A stretch of 32,026 nucleotides of DNA, taken from positions 1-32,026 of the forward strand of contig JACMQO010000044.1 in NCBI GenBank assembly GCA_014376935.1, read 5' to 3'. Origin of the DNA: Bdellovibrio sp. GTDB lineage: Bacteria > Bdellovibrionota > Bdellovibrionia > Bdellovibrionales > Bdellovibrionaceae. Shown here one piece after another: positions 7,161 through 15,705 of the stretch. Under the pieces are notes generated by a model. The model did no database searches and had not been told where the DNA came from. It saw only the letters and a list, made by a program, of their open reading frames with translations. A program made the position numbers and the translations under genes. Positions within the stretch are counted from its first letter, which is position 1; every line of letters begins with the position of its first letter.

Positions 7161-8588
7161 TTATAGAACACCTGATTTAAACGTTAAGCATTTGGCCCCG
7201 CCTAAGACGTCAACGATGCCCACCCACTCAGGAAGTCGGTCATTTGATGAATCGCGCACTTTTATTTCACAACGCTTTAATTCATCATTCCAACGGGCCC
7301 CTACGGCTAAGACAGCATGATCGGCTCGGGCTTGTCCCTGATAGCCAAACTCTAGCGCGTCCGCCGGTAGCGCAACGCCAAAGGGTTGTTTCAGGCCCAA
7401 TAGGTTTAATGCAGTATCGACTGTTTTTTCAATCGGCGTATCACACGTTGTTGACCACTCTTTATTTTTAGCCACCACACGTTTTTGACCACAGTTACCC
7501 GCAGATAATCGCGAAGCCATTTTCGATCCGAAATCAGATTTAAATATTTGCCCAAATGAATTCATATCAACATTTGGAAACATTTTTTTGCCGATGCGGT
7601 CGTAACTTTGTTTACAAAAAGCTTTTGCATGCTCGGGATATTTTTGGCTGGCTTTTTGAAAAAATCCAATTTCTGAATAAAGATCTAAAGCCGAATTTAA
7701 TTTAGAATTTAAATTTTTAAATTCAGACGGCGCGTCTTTTTCTAAGCAATAACCTTTTTCAGCGACGGTCGCTAACGCTGAAGACATCGTGCCGCCCCGA
7801 TCTAATAATTGATTCGAATCTGCACGACCACTTTGTACTCGTTGATTAAAATCAGTGACCGCAACGTCTGTTGCAGACACTTCGATTTGCTCGTAAAAAC
7901 TAAGTAAGTCGGCCGCGGCATAGGCGTAACACCACGGTAAAGTCGTCTGGTGTTTTTTTGCCGGAAAAGAACTTGATAGATCGTTCGCCGAACGCAGACA
8001 CTTTTCTTTCAGTGCCTGATCCTGGGGCTTTTTATTTAATTTATTCAAGCAGGCTAAAGTTAATTTCTTTTGGTCATCCACTTCTGATCGTAATTTTTTG
8101 TCGTCAAAGAAAGAAGTATTTACGGAATTTAAATAATCGATTTTATCAATCACCCAATCATGATCTAAAATTTCGGCTGACTGATTTTGATTGCAAAGTT
8201 TATTCATTAGACTGAACTGCGAATTTAAAGTGTGCGCTAAGTATCGTCCGACTTGCTTTTTTAGAATGGCTAATTCTTTTTTTTCCGCTTCATTTTTTGG
8301 TTTATAATTTTCTAAAGACTCTTTAGCATCAAACAGCCCGACGGATTCTAAGTTACAATAAACAGCTTTCGATTCACCCTGACAAAGACTAGACGACGCC
8401 ACTGTTAAAAAACGTCTGACAAAATCTAACGAAGCCGAATCAGAGCTGCCAATTTTTTTCGAAATGAGCGGATCAACAATAACGGCGTCTCTTTTGGTAA
8501 AGGCTTCGCTGGCGCGAACCGGTTGCACAGATAGTGAAATAAACAAAGCCGCATTGAATAAGGGTAGGTATCTTTTTACGAATGACAC
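7161..8588 (-). CDS. Secreted papain-like (C1-type fold) cysteine protease homologue
   Basis: About 475 residues. From the GTG at 8588 the protein starts SFVKRYLPLFNAALFISLS, a plausible signal peptide ending PVRA/SEA; a GTG at 8636 is the longer alternative. Neither start has a clear ribosome site, and a TATAAT just before 8588 makes a leaderless message possible. Numbered from the longer start, LPWCYAYAAADLLSFY (Cys236), ADHAVLAVGA (His440) and RDSSND (Asn465) are in the right order and context for the Cys/His/Asn triad of papain-like enzymes, although the usual CGSCW block is reduced to LPWCYA. The first 200 residues are a Lys-rich helical region of unknown role. Substrate unknown. Confidence 0.7.
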   Translation of the reverse strand: MSFVKRYLPLFNAALFISLSVQPVRASEAFTKRDAVIVDPLISKKIGSSDSASLDFVRRFLTVASSSLCQGESKAVYCNLESVGLFDAKESLENYKPKNEAEKKELAILKKQVGRYLAHTLNSQFSLMNKLCNQNQSAEILDHDWVIDKIDYLNSVNTSFFDDKKLRSEVDDQKKLTLACLNKLNKKPQDQALKEKCLRSANDLSSSFPAKKHQTTLPWCYAYAAADLLSFYEQIEVSATDVAVTDFNQRVQSGRADSNQLLDRGGTMSSALATVAEKGYCLEKDAPSEFKNLNSKLNSALDLYSEIGFFQKASQKYPEHAKAFCKQSYDRIGKKMFPNVDMNSFGQIFKSDFGSKMASRLSAGNCGQKRVVAKNKEWSTTCDTPIEKTVDTALNLLGLKQPFGVALPADALEFGYQGQARADHAVLAVGARWNDELKRCEIKVRDSSNDRLPEWVGIVDVLGGAKCLTFKSGVL

Positions 8589-8684
8589 ATCTTTAATTAT
8601 ACCTGCTGCCCAAATTCTTATAAAGCCAGGGTTCACCGTAAAAACTTAATCTAGACCATGCGCTGGAGAAAATGCATTCGACAA

Positions 8685-9122
8685 TTAATGAACATCAGCG
8701 TTTTCAGGCAACTGAATTTCTGGCGGCGGAGTCAATTCACTCAGGGCTGTTTCTAGACGCTTTTTTTTCTCGACCATTTTAATGGCCGCCGTACAAATCG
8801 CTAAGCAAGGATTAATATTAACGGCTGCACCGGCTACCGAAAAAACGCCGGCATTTAAAAATTCAAGCACCGCCTGCGGTGATTCCCACCCGGCATTGTC
8901 AGCTGATCCGATAAATGCGAACCAATGATCACCCACGATCGGAATTAACGTCACCTTCATGAAGGCTGCGACTTCCCACGCGTATTCCATTTCGGTTGAA
9001 TAATTACGTAGGGGGCAATTGCCTTGCGGACGAAATTCGTAAAGTTCGCCATTGTGAGGCTTCACTTCGTAACCGAAAACTTCGGTGGCAATTCTTAAAT
9101 TTAATTCTTTACCCGCGCGCAT
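8685..9122 (-). CDS. Phage ABA-sandwich-domain-like protein
   Basis: 145 residues starting MRAGKELNLRIATEVFGYEV. The ATG at 9122 has GGAG 7 bases upstream; the longer frame reading adds 34 hydrophobic residues with no ribosome site. The layout matches what I recall of the phage ABA-sandwich family: an N-terminal helix with LNLRIATEVFG, a central STEMEYAWEVAAFMK, and PCLAICTAAIKM near the end. These small proteins are common in phages and prophages, and their function is not established. It lies next to the HigBA-type module and may share its mobile history. The family call is from pattern memory only. Confidence 0.6.
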   Translation of the reverse strand: MRAGKELNLRIATEVFGYEVKPHNGELYEFRPQGNCPLRNYSTEMEYAWEVAAFMKVTLIPIVGDHWFAFIGSADNAGWESPQAVLEFLNAGVFSVAGAAVNINPCLAICTAAIKMVEKKKRLETALSELTPPPEIQLPENADVH

Positions 9123-9401
9123 CGTGGCTCCTACTACAAACAAAAAACATTCTACAATCCGGATCATTAAATTAAGCCAAAAATCTTTGCTACGGCAATT
9201 ATAAAATCTAAAATCGGCAAGCATTGCTTTATGTCTAATAAAATTAACATGGCGGATTTTCGAAAAAATGAAGACATGATAACTATCCGGATACCGACTC
9301 TTGATTAACTTAGATTCCTATTTGTTTCATGCTTAATTTCCTATTCGATTTGCAGCTCTGTCAACGACACGGAATTAAACGCAATAAAACAAGGTCTTTC
9401 T

Positions 9402-9776
9402 ATGAAAAAATTAAACTTGCTTAAGTGTACTGAATACGGTACACTTAAGCTTATCATCTGGCATCCTGCAACCAGAGAAACAATCAGACAGTTTCCAGAT
9501 GAAGTGCGCATGCAGATTGGCTACCTACTTCACTTGCTTCAAAAAGGCCAAGATTTGCAGATGCCGCAATCACGACCGATGAGCAGCATTTCTGTCGGGG
9601 CTCACGAAATTAGAACTAAAGATCGAAGTGGAATTTTTCGCGTTTTTTATTTTTTAAAATCTAAAGAGGGAATTTATGTTTTTCACGCCTTTCAAAAAAA
9701 GACACAAAAAACACCCCATAACCAGATTCACTTAGCAAAAAAACGACTTCAACAACTTTTGGATCAGGAAAAATGA
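9402..9776 (+). CDS. HigB/RelE-type toxin (phage Gp49-like family)
   Basis: 124 residues. Residues 18 onward follow the phage-derived Gp49/HigB pattern: LIIWHPATRETIRQFPDEVR, then IGYLLHLLQKGQ, SVGAHEIRTKDRSGIFRVFY and VFHAFQKKTQKTP, ending in the helix with LAKKRLQQLL. Toxins of this family cleave mRNA at the ribosome and are blocked by the antitoxin encoded just downstream. The start at 9402 is the only ATG before the conserved core; it adds about 15 residues not typical of the family, and that extension is encoded by a long palindrome. The stop overlaps the antitoxin ATG (ATGA at 9773), as expected for a coupled module. No truncation is seen, so the module looks intact. Confidence 0.85.
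   Translation: MKKLNLLKCTEYGTLKLIIWHPATRETIRQFPDEVRMQIGYLLHLLQKGQDLQMPQSRPMSSISVGAHEIRTKDRSGIFRVFYFLKSKEGIYVFHAFQKKTQKTPHNQIHLAKKRLQQLLDQEK
9419..9450 (+). repeat. 12-bp perfect palindrome inside the toxin gene start
   Basis: GCTTAAGTGTAC (9419-9430) and GTACACTTAAGC (9439-9450) are perfect inverted arms around an 8-base spacer. It begins 17 bases after the toxin ATG and ends right before the conserved toxin core. It may be the autoregulatory operator or an mRNA hairpin that limits toxin translation. Confidence 0.85.
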
Positions 9777-10090
9777 AAAAAAAATCGACGCACAAAAACA
9801 TAAAACCTGTTTTATCTAAAGATAGTTACGATATCGCAGACGCATTGAACCTTTCTAAGGCGGTGACTTTAGAGTGGCAAGTTCGCCATGAAGTCACCGA
9901 AGAAATTGTAAAAATTTTTGCTCATCAAAATTTAACAGTCACAGAACTGGCGAAAAGGGCAAAAACATCACGGGCACGTATTACTCGAATCTTAAAAAAA
10001 GATACAAGTGATATGTCTTTAGACGTTTTACTTAGAGTCCTTGGAGTCACTGGGCAAAAAATTGAAATTCGATTCTTAAAAGCTTCGTAA
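9773..10090 (+). CDS. HigA-type XRE antitoxin
   Basis: 105 residues overlapping the toxin stop by four bases. A basic N-terminus precedes the segment SYDIADALNLS and an XRE helix-turn-helix around residues 60-90 (LTVTELAKRAKTSRARITRILKKDTSDMSLDVLLRVLGVTG). The antitoxin should neutralise the upstream toxin and bind the locus operator. The start is fixed by the ATGA overlap. The gene ends 7 bases before the convergent stop of the YkgJ-like gene. Confidence 0.85.
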   Translation: MKKKSTHKNIKPVLSKDSYDIADALNLSKAVTLEWQVRHEVTEEIVKIFAHQNLTVTELAKRAKTSRARITRILKKDTSDMSLDVLLRVLGVTGQKIEIRFLKAS

Positions 10091-10097
10091 AAAGTGC

Positions 10098-10757
10098 TTA
10101 TGCTTCTGTGACCGTCGGTTCTGCGGAAGCTAGGGTAACGGCCTGGCGTTGTTCAAAAAGCATTTTAGCGAAAGAGCCAAAGCCATTTTCGGGTAAATTT
10201 AAAGCGGCGCTGATAATGATTTCGGCTTTGGGCATGTAAATCGGAGCCACGTTTCCAAGTTCTGTTGCGCATTCCACGGGGTGGCTTGTTACTAAGGCTT
10301 TACGGCAAACCGATGGGCGGTAATCATAAACGGAACAAGCGCCTTCGTTACTTAAAAATACGCAGCGATTGTCATTGATGGCTCCACGTTTCCATTTGGT
10401 ATCGTTTTTTTCACGCATCGCTAAATTGGCTAATCTAAAATCATCGATGATGTAACCGCTATCGACTGCTTCCGAAAGAAGAGCCGCTTCGTCGGTCGTG
10501 ATCTCGACCTCTAGATGGCAGCACGCGCTGCACCCTTTGTGGCAACTTGATTTGATATGCGCATGTTGATCGGTTTCTAATTCGATCAGTTGTTGAAGTC
10601 TACGCGCACGCTCAGGACCCGGGCTAAACTGCGAAAGATCGCGCATCATTTGAATCATCATACCGTGAACGAAGTCGACGAAACTGTCGTACTCTTCTGT
10701 TGTTAAAGTCTGTTGGTAGTTCGAAAAAATTGTCTTTAAAATGCGCGTGTAGATCAT
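10098..10757 (-). CDS. YkgJ-family cysteine-cluster protein
   Basis: 219 residues with the family's two cysteine groups: CHKGCSACCHLEVEITTDEA near residue 75, and CVFLSNEGACSVYDYRPSVCRK near residue 130. This is the CxxCxxCC zinc/iron-chelating domain (UPF0153). The family binds a metal, but its reaction is not settled. The N-terminal 70 residues are helical, and a Cys/His-containing tail follows (TSHPVECATE). The start at 10757 has no clear ribosome site, and a Met 31 codons later (MMIQMMRDL) is an alternative. It is a single gene, convergent with the antitoxin. Confidence 0.85.
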   Translation of the reverse strand: MIYTRILKTIFSNYQQTLTTEEYDSFVDFVHGMMIQMMRDLSQFSPGPERARRLQQLIELETDQHAHIKSSCHKGCSACCHLEVEITTDEAALLSEAVDSGYIIDDFRLANLAMREKNDTKWKRGAINDNRCVFLSNEGACSVYDYRPSVCRKALVTSHPVECATELGNVAPIYMPKAEIIISAALNLPENGFGSFAKMLFEQRQAVTLASAEPTVTEA

Positions 10758-10860
10758 CGAACAATGATGAAGAACCCGAAGGCTCTATTCAAATTACGAA
10801 TCTGATCCTAGACCAATTCTGGACAGAATCTTTAAAAAACGATGATGACTTTTTTGTCAT

Positions 10861-10882
10861 TAGGTTTAGCGAACTAAACCTA
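10861..10882 (-). terminator. UUCG-capped hairpin overlapping the stop of the 146-residue gene
   Basis: On the minus strand TAGGTTTAG and CTAAACCTA form a perfect 9-bp stem around TTCG, a very stable tetraloop. The stop codon of the upstream gene is inside the stem. A second small hairpin and then TTTTTT follow about 25 bases on, so termination is likely but not classical. Confidence 0.5.
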
Positions 10883-11306
10883 CCCCATCTTGAATTAAAA
10901 ATTTTCCAGAGGCTTCGATAGACTGATAGTGATAGTTCATCTTGCCGTCAGTTTGAATTTCTGCTTCGGCATCGACTTGCGCTGTTCCCTCAAGGTAACT
11001 GACCACAATTTTATTTTCAGAGTACGTGCCGATGGCCGCACCTTTGTAGAAAAGTTGGTTTCCTTTCAGCTGTAAATCGCGATGGCCGCAGTAGCGCCAA
11101 TCATTTCCACCGAATTTAAAATTCCAACAGTCTTTCGAACTGATGACATCATTGATTTGCGAAAATTCAAAAATCACCGGATCAACGGCAAGCTTTCCTT
11201 CAACCGAACTATTCATCTGCCCCACGCCTTTCCATACACCATCAAAATTTGAAGCGTATGTAACCTGAGACACCAATAAAAATAGCACGGCAAAAATTAT
11301 TTTCAT
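10866..11306 (-). CDS. Small secreted protein, unknown function
   Basis: 146 residues with a clear signal peptide (MKIIFAVLFLLVSQVTYA, cleavage before SNFDG). The mature part looks like one all-beta domain: FDGVWKGVGQM, then FKFGGNDWRYCGHRDLQLKG, IGTYSENKIVVSY and KFLIQDG. Its two cysteines (CWNF, YCGH) could pair. This resembles small lipocalin-like periplasmic domains, but no family is certain. Its ATG overlaps the stop of the glutathione peroxidase gene (ATGA), so the two are co-translated. Confidence 0.75.
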   Translation of the reverse strand: MKIIFAVLFLLVSQVTYASNFDGVWKGVGQMNSSVEGKLAVDPVIFEFSQINDVISSKDCWNFKFGGNDWRYCGHRDLQLKGNQLFYKGAAIGTYSENKIVVSYLEGTAQVDAEAEIQTDGKMNYHYQSIEASGKFLIQDGVGLVR

Positions 11307-11851
11307 TTTGCTGCCAACTCTTTTTCAATCGCGCTGATCAAGGTCGGATCATCCGGAGTGATGTCGGGCGCAAATCTTTGCACGACTTCGCCTTTGCGGT
11401 TCACTAAGAATTTTTCAAAATTCCACATGATTTCTTCGGGGGTACCAGAAAGTAATCCATGCTTCTTTAACGATTCAGCTAACTGCCCGTTCGGATTTTT
11501 TACGGCCGCGGGTTTACTTTCCGTTAATTGTTTATATAAGGCATGTTGGCCGGCACCTTTAACGACGATTTTTTCAAAAACCGGAAACTGTACGCCAAAA
11601 GTACCGCGACAGAAATCTTGAATCTCGGCATTCGTTCCGGGTTCTTGCGCGCCAAACTCGTTCGCCGGAAATGCTAAGACGGTAAAGCCTTGGCTTTTGT
11701 ATTTTTCAAAAATTCTTTCTAAAACTTCATACTGCGGAGTCAGCCCACATTGCGACGCCACGTTCACAATCAGCAACACTTGTCCTTGATATTTTGATAA
11801 CGACGTTTCTTCACCCTGAGCCGAACGAAATGGAATCTGAGATAATGTCAT
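11303..11851 (-). CDS. Glutathione peroxidase family thiol peroxidase
   Basis: 182 residues, normal length for bacterial GPx/BsaA proteins. It reduces peroxides; bacterial members commonly use thioredoxin rather than glutathione. The catalytic residues are visible: peroxidatic Cys in NVASQCGLTPQY, Gln in FPANEFGAQEPG and Trp in EIMWNFEKFLV. There is no signal peptide, so it is cytoplasmic. The ATG has AAAGGAG about 6 bases upstream. It forms a two-gene unit with the secreted protein that starts in its stop codon. Confidence 0.95.
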   Translation of the reverse strand: MTLSQIPFRSAQGEETSLSKYQGQVLLIVNVASQCGLTPQYEVLERIFEKYKSQGFTVLAFPANEFGAQEPGTNAEIQDFCRGTFGVQFPVFEKIVVKGAGQHALYKQLTESKPAAVKNPNGQLAESLKKHGLLSGTPEEIMWNFEKFLVNRKGEVVQRFAPDITPDDPTLISAIEKELAAK

Positions 11852-11876
11852 AAAAATTCTCCTTTAAGAAAATATA

Positions 11877-12620
11877 TTAGAATGCGGCCACTAAGGCTGT
11901 TGTTAATAAAGTTTCTAAACGTTTATCTTCAACAACAGCCGTACTGACCTGACGATTATGGTATTTAGCTAAATAAGCTGTTTTTAAACTAAACGTAGAT
12001 GTTAAAATCACGCTGACCGAAGCTTCAGCATTTGATAAATAATTTTGTGATTCTTTTAAATTTGGCAGATGCTCGGCCCAAAGTTTGAAATTAATCGTTT
12101 TCGTAAAATGACGAACGTATTCGGCATAAAGGCGACCATACGTCGCATAATCATTCAAGGTACCGTCGTAAGTTTTTGTGTAACGAAGACCCGCTTCTGT
12201 TATCAAAGATTGTTCGTCAGATTTAATGACGGTGTACTGGCCACCAAGATCTGTATTATCACGTTGCACGTATCCTGCATCCGAATCACTTTCTGCACCG
12301 TGACCAAAGAACGCCCCAAACTTTTCATTAAAAGCGTAATCATAACGTAAAGAAGCATCCCATCTTAAATTTTTAACTTCGGTCGAAACACCTGATGTTT
12401 TATCTGTTTGTGAAGACTTACCTTGAAGGTAAGAAGCGGCCGCCGTTACTTTAGAATCGTGCAAAGTATAAGATGTTTTTTGTTTCGCTGAAAATGTATC
12501 TGACTTTGTATTTCCACCCGACGAAACGATAGAAAGTTCTGATTCGTGCACCCAGGCTGATTCTTCTGCTGAAACTTTAAATCCTAAAAACAAAAATACG
12601 ACGGCAAAAAACAACTTCAT
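11877..12620 (-). CDS. DUF481 (YdiY-like) outer-membrane beta-barrel protein
   Basis: 247 residues. It has a signal peptide MKLFFAVVFLFLGFKVSA, then ESAWVHESELSIVSSGGNTKSDTF, the typical DUF481 opening with the SGGNT motif. The rest consists of alternating amphipathic strands (LRYDYAFNEKFGAFF, EAGLRYTKTYD) and ends in a C-terminal aromatic residue (VAAF), as outer-membrane barrels do. Related proteins are called salt-stress-induced outer-membrane proteins; the cargo is unknown. I chose ATG 12620 over a GTG two codons upstream because AAGGAG is 9 bases from the ATG and only 3 from the GTG. Confidence 0.88.
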   Translation of the reverse strand: MKLFFAVVFLFLGFKVSAEESAWVHESELSIVSSGGNTKSDTFSAKQKTSYTLHDSKVTAAASYLQGKSSQTDKTSGVSTEVKNLRWDASLRYDYAFNEKFGAFFGHGAESDSDAGYVQRDNTDLGGQYTVIKSDEQSLITEAGLRYTKTYDGTLNDYATYGRLYAEYVRHFTKTINFKLWAEHLPNLKESQNYLSNAEASVSVILTSTFSLKTAYLAKYHNRQVSTAVVEDKRLETLLTTALVAAF

Positions 12621-12721
12621 GATCACGGTCTCCTTTTGAACAGCAGGTCAAATTGCGATTCAAAAGGTACATGAGCCGCGCTCATTATTCAAAACGTAAT
12701 ACGGCAGATCAAGTCTATGAA

Positions 12722-13006
12722 TTAAGCTTTTGTATCTTGATGCACGAACGGCTGCTTCACTTCGGGCGATTTGACCGAACTTAAAGAGATTTTCTTTTCT
12801 TCTAACGGTTGAAACTTTCCACGCCCAATCGTCAGGTTTCTTTGCGCGCGAACGTCTTTGTTATTTAGCGTCCAACATTCTCGCGTTTCGTCGATAAAGA
12901 CAACCCAGTACAGATCATGTTCAAGGCCATAATCAATTAAAAAAGTCGCTTGTCCGGGGCCTTTAGGTGTATCAAGTGGTAGTGGCGGATTAAGTTGTGT
13001 GATCAT
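12722..13006 (-). CDS. Small conserved hypothetical protein
   Basis: 94 residues starting MITQLNPPLPLDTPKGPG, with AAGGAG 7 bases before the ATG. The core GLEHDLYWVVFIDETRECWTLNNKDVRAQRNLTIGR resembles a short family of uncharacterised proteins seen in phages and bacterial chromosomes, a recollection I cannot check here. There is no signal peptide. The last 30 residues look disordered. A 6-bp hairpin (ATGAGC/GCTCAT, 12671-12685) lies downstream. Confidence 0.75.
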   Translation of the reverse strand: MITQLNPPLPLDTPKGPGQATFLIDYGLEHDLYWVVFIDETRECWTLNNKDVRAQRNLTIGRGKFQPLEEKKISLSSVKSPEVKQPFVHQDTKA

Positions 13007-13177
13007 CGTTTAACTCCTTACCGACCTTAGTTTGCAAACGCAAAGCCCACATGATTTGTGGATTAAATCGCAACAAACAGGAACCCACCTAAATAGCGTG
13101 GCAAAATGCCGTGGATTTTCGGTACATCAAAGTCACTCCGAAGCACTGCTAAATGGCAAGGCTAATGATCTATCGAA

Positions 13178-13819
13178 TCAGTTCGGTTGCTGAACAAACA
13201 AAAAATAATCTTGTTCGTTATACCGACGTAAGAAGAAATAAAGTTGATCCTTCTTTTTCAAACGACGTAAAGAATCGCGCACCGTTAAAGTTCGAATACA
13301 ATCTAAGCGATCGATGCGTTTTTGGTTTTCGCATTCGGCAGGAACCACTTCGTTGATTTTAAACGGAAGCCAAGTGATCGTGAAAAATTCTTTTTTTAAT
13401 GGCTTTAATTTTTGTTCAACAAAATTATTCGTCACAAGTTGATTGGCATTTTTTGTGTCGACCAATATCCAACAGGGGGCCGCGCAGTTTTTTATTTCTT
13501 CAGCGGTTTTATTTTCGGCATCCATCAGCAATGTAACTGATTTTCCGAAACGTTGCTCGTACGTTTTTTTGGTTAACGTCACTGTGGTCATGAACTCGGC
13601 CGAATCTAAGGATGCGCCCCATAATATAAAGGCGTCATTTTGTAGTTCTGGAAAAAGGCGCGTTAGTAAACCGTCAGCGATGTTTTGATGATCCTGACTG
13701 ATGATCGACGGATCGATGATCGGCTCGGTCCGTAAACTGATTCCATGTAAAATAAAATAAATCATGCAAGCCGAAATGACGATCAATCCACCACTTAATA
13801 AAATCCACATTTTTTTCAT
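13178..13819 (-). CDS. Membrane-anchored protein, unknown function
   Basis: 213 residues. A single N-terminal membrane segment (residues 5-25, WILLSGGLIVISACMIYFILHG) is followed by an extracytoplasmic domain. Three cysteines occur in the domain (CAAPCW, and CENQKRIDRLDC later). The CAAPCWILVDT segment resembles a CxxxC redox pattern only superficially, and no thioredoxin fold is evident. I do not recognise the family. It stands alone between the 94-residue gene and the transglycosylase gene. Confidence 0.7.
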   Translation of the reverse strand: MKKMWILLSGGLIVISACMIYFILHGISLRTEPIIDPSIISQDHQNIADGLLTRLFPELQNDAFILWGASLDSAEFMTTVTLTKKTYEQRFGKSVTLLMDAENKTAEEIKNCAAPCWILVDTKNANQLVTNNFVEQKLKPLKKEFFTITWLPFKINEVVPAECENQKRIDRLDCIRTLTVRDSLRRLKKKDQLYFFLRRYNEQDYFLFVQQPN

Positions 13820-13980
13820 GAGATGATCGTAAGCGCTACAAGTTCAATAACGCAAGCTCTAGTGATTTAGATACGGTAAACTGTCACCCAATTCGCCTGC
13901 AGAATCGCCAAGATGCGCAAAAATTAAATTGCGAATCACTGACTAATTATCGTCAAAATGGGTCAACACTTGATGTTTAA

Positions 13981-15441
13981 CTACTGAGCCGAAAGACTAG
14001 TCGACCCCTCTTTTCTAGAGACAATTTGATTTTGCTCGGCCGTTTTAATCTGGGCCGGCGTAAAAATTTTGTATCCTTTAGGGATGATGCTATTGTGCTT
14101 AAAACTGCGGTCTAGTTCTGGGTTATAAAGCAAAATTTGTTCTGCCGTAAAGCCAAAGGTCTGCATCAATTGCGTTGGCTTCAGACCTTTTTTTAATTGA
14201 GTCGACTCATAAGCTAAATTCGTATCAGCCACATGATCGGCCCATAGAACATCGCGGTACATCTGCGCGTGAACGGCTGCTAAAAAGCAAGTAAAAAAGT
14301 TCGCAGAGGCAAAGTCAAAGTTTCGTGATCTGTAAGTTCGAACGATTTTTGCGATATCTTTCGTTCCCGTTTTTTTCATCGCTAACCGAACACCGGCCGG
14401 GCCATGATTATAAGCCGTTAAAGCTAAGCCCCAATTTTTGTGTAGAATTTGATAATTTTCTTTTAAAAGTTTAGCGGCCGCTTCGGTCGCCTTCCAAGGG
14501 TTACGGCGCTCGTCAAACTGATCATTGACCGTCATGAATTGACGACCGATACCTGGCATAAATTGCCAAATACCTGCTGCGCCCACTTTGCTGGTCGCAC
14601 CGATCGCAAAACTAGATTCAACAAACGGCAGGCGCGTCAGTTCAATCGGAAGTTTTTTAGCTTTAAAAATTGTTTCCATACCTTGAATGTAACGACCACT
14701 AACGGCTAAGCCACTTTCAAAAAAATCTTTTTGTCCGGTTTGAACACGCAAGCTTTGCGCAGCCATCAAAATAATTCTTTTTTGGTTGCCTTTAATTTCT
14801 TTAAACTGGGCTAACCATCCAAGCTCTTCCGCATCCATGTCTTCTTCTTTTTTCTTAGACATTTTTTTTAGTTTCGCACGAATTTCAGCGGTTCTTTTCG
14901 CCACGGCCTTTTGGGCTTTGACGACATTTAACCACGATGCGTTCGCTGGTAAGGCCATGATGTCAGCAACGTCGACGATGTCGTAAATAATATGGGGATG
15001 AAGAGAATCGTGAATCACTTTTTTATTTGAATCAAATTCGGTGTAAATGCGAAACCAAAATTTAGTCTGATTATAAATCAAATCAGGAATTTCAAATTCA
15101 GGGGCAATACGACTTTGGTAGTCAGATAAAACTTTATCTACGATGTCACCCGTCACTTCAGCTTTTTTTTCCGGTTCGATGTGCGTCACTTCAAAATGAA
15201 CATTAAAAGGATCATCTTTAAAGTTAACGATCCCGTCTGATTTATTTGAAAGGGCGTTGATCACAGGTTCTTCAGAGAACGAGACTGACGCCACCGCTGT
15301 CTTTAAGGACTCTAAGGCTGACTTGAGCGTGTGATTTGATGTCTGCAGAGCATCCATCATCCCTGCGCCCAGAACGAAGCTACACGACGACGCTAAAAGC
15401 ACCAGCTGGATCGGTTTAAAAAATTGTTTCTTGTTTGACAT
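13981..15441 (-). CDS. Lytic transglycosylase, SLT domain (MltD-like)
   Basis: 486 residues with an N-terminal signal peptide (IQLVLLASSCSFVLGAG; the Cys is a poor lipobox). It cleaves peptidoglycan glycan strands in the periplasm. The SLT domain spans about residues 255-380: ELTRLPFVESSF has the catalytic Glu275, followed by KVGAAGIWQFMPGIGR, DERRNPWKATEAAAKLL and WGLALTAYNHGPAG, all hallmark motifs. After it, residues 410-460 (QLMQTFGFTAEQILLYNPEL, IIPKGYKIFTP) look like one degenerate LysM unit. The N-terminal 200 residues are a family-specific helical region with a Lys/Glu-rich stretch near 195. In a predator such an enzyme could act on its own or on prey walls; that part is inference. 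Confidence 0.9.
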   Translation of the reverse strand: MSNKKQFFKPIQLVLLASSCSFVLGAGMMDALQTSNHTLKSALESLKTAVASVSFSEEPVINALSNKSDGIVNFKDDPFNVHFEVTHIEPEKKAEVTGDIVDKVLSDYQSRIAPEFEIPDLIYNQTKFWFRIYTEFDSNKKVIHDSLHPHIIYDIVDVADIMALPANASWLNVVKAQKAVAKRTAEIRAKLKKMSKKKEEDMDAEELGWLAQFKEIKGNQKRIILMAAQSLRVQTGQKDFFESGLAVSGRYIQGMETIFKAKKLPIELTRLPFVESSFAIGATSKVGAAGIWQFMPGIGRQFMTVNDQFDERRNPWKATEAAAKLLKENYQILHKNWGLALTAYNHGPAGVRLAMKKTGTKDIAKIVRTYRSRNFDFASANFFTCFLAAVHAQMYRDVLWADHVADTNLAYESTQLKKGLKPTQLMQTFGFTAEQILLYNPELDRSFKHNSIIPKGYKIFTPAQIKTAEQNQIVSRKEGSTSLSAQ

Positions 15442-15633
15442 AAATGATCAAGATCGCAAATTTACGTCCAAGCTGAATCGGCTTATAACGCATTAAACAC
15501 CTATAAGTATGAATAAAATCACCCTTGGTGACAAAAATTGGTGGCCTTCGGCTTGAAAAGGGCCCCTAAGATAATTCAAAAAGAAGTTCCAATTCCCCGC
15601 GAATAACCTAGACACAATGCCCTGGTTATCAGA

Positions 15634-15660
15634 TCCTTAAGCCTAAGCTGACCTTAAGGA
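15634..15660 (+). promoter_or_regulatory. Leader hairpin that buries the ribosome site
   Basis: TCCTTAAG (15634-15641) pairs perfectly with CTTAAGGA (15653-15660), and the latter contains most of the AAGGAG ribosome site (15656-15661) for the ATG at 15667. Another pair, ATAACC/GGTTAT (15603-15608 and 15624-15629), lies just upstream. Together they look like a structured 5' leader that could gate translation. Confidence 0.6.
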
Positions 15661-15666
15661 GACAAT

Positions 15667-15705
15667 ATGACGACAAAATTGAATTATTCAAATTTAGGTG
15701 AGTGA
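15667..15705 (+). CDS. 12-codon leader peptide overlapping the methyltransferase start
   Basis: MTTKLNYSNLGE followed by TGA. It has AAGGAG 5 bases upstream, whereas the methyltransferase GTG at 15698 has no ribosome site of its own. The leader's stop overlaps the methyltransferase start by 8 bases, which is suited to translational coupling. The alternative is a frameshift, in which this is the real N-terminus of the methyltransferase. Confidence 0.45.
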   Translation: MTTKLNYSNLGE

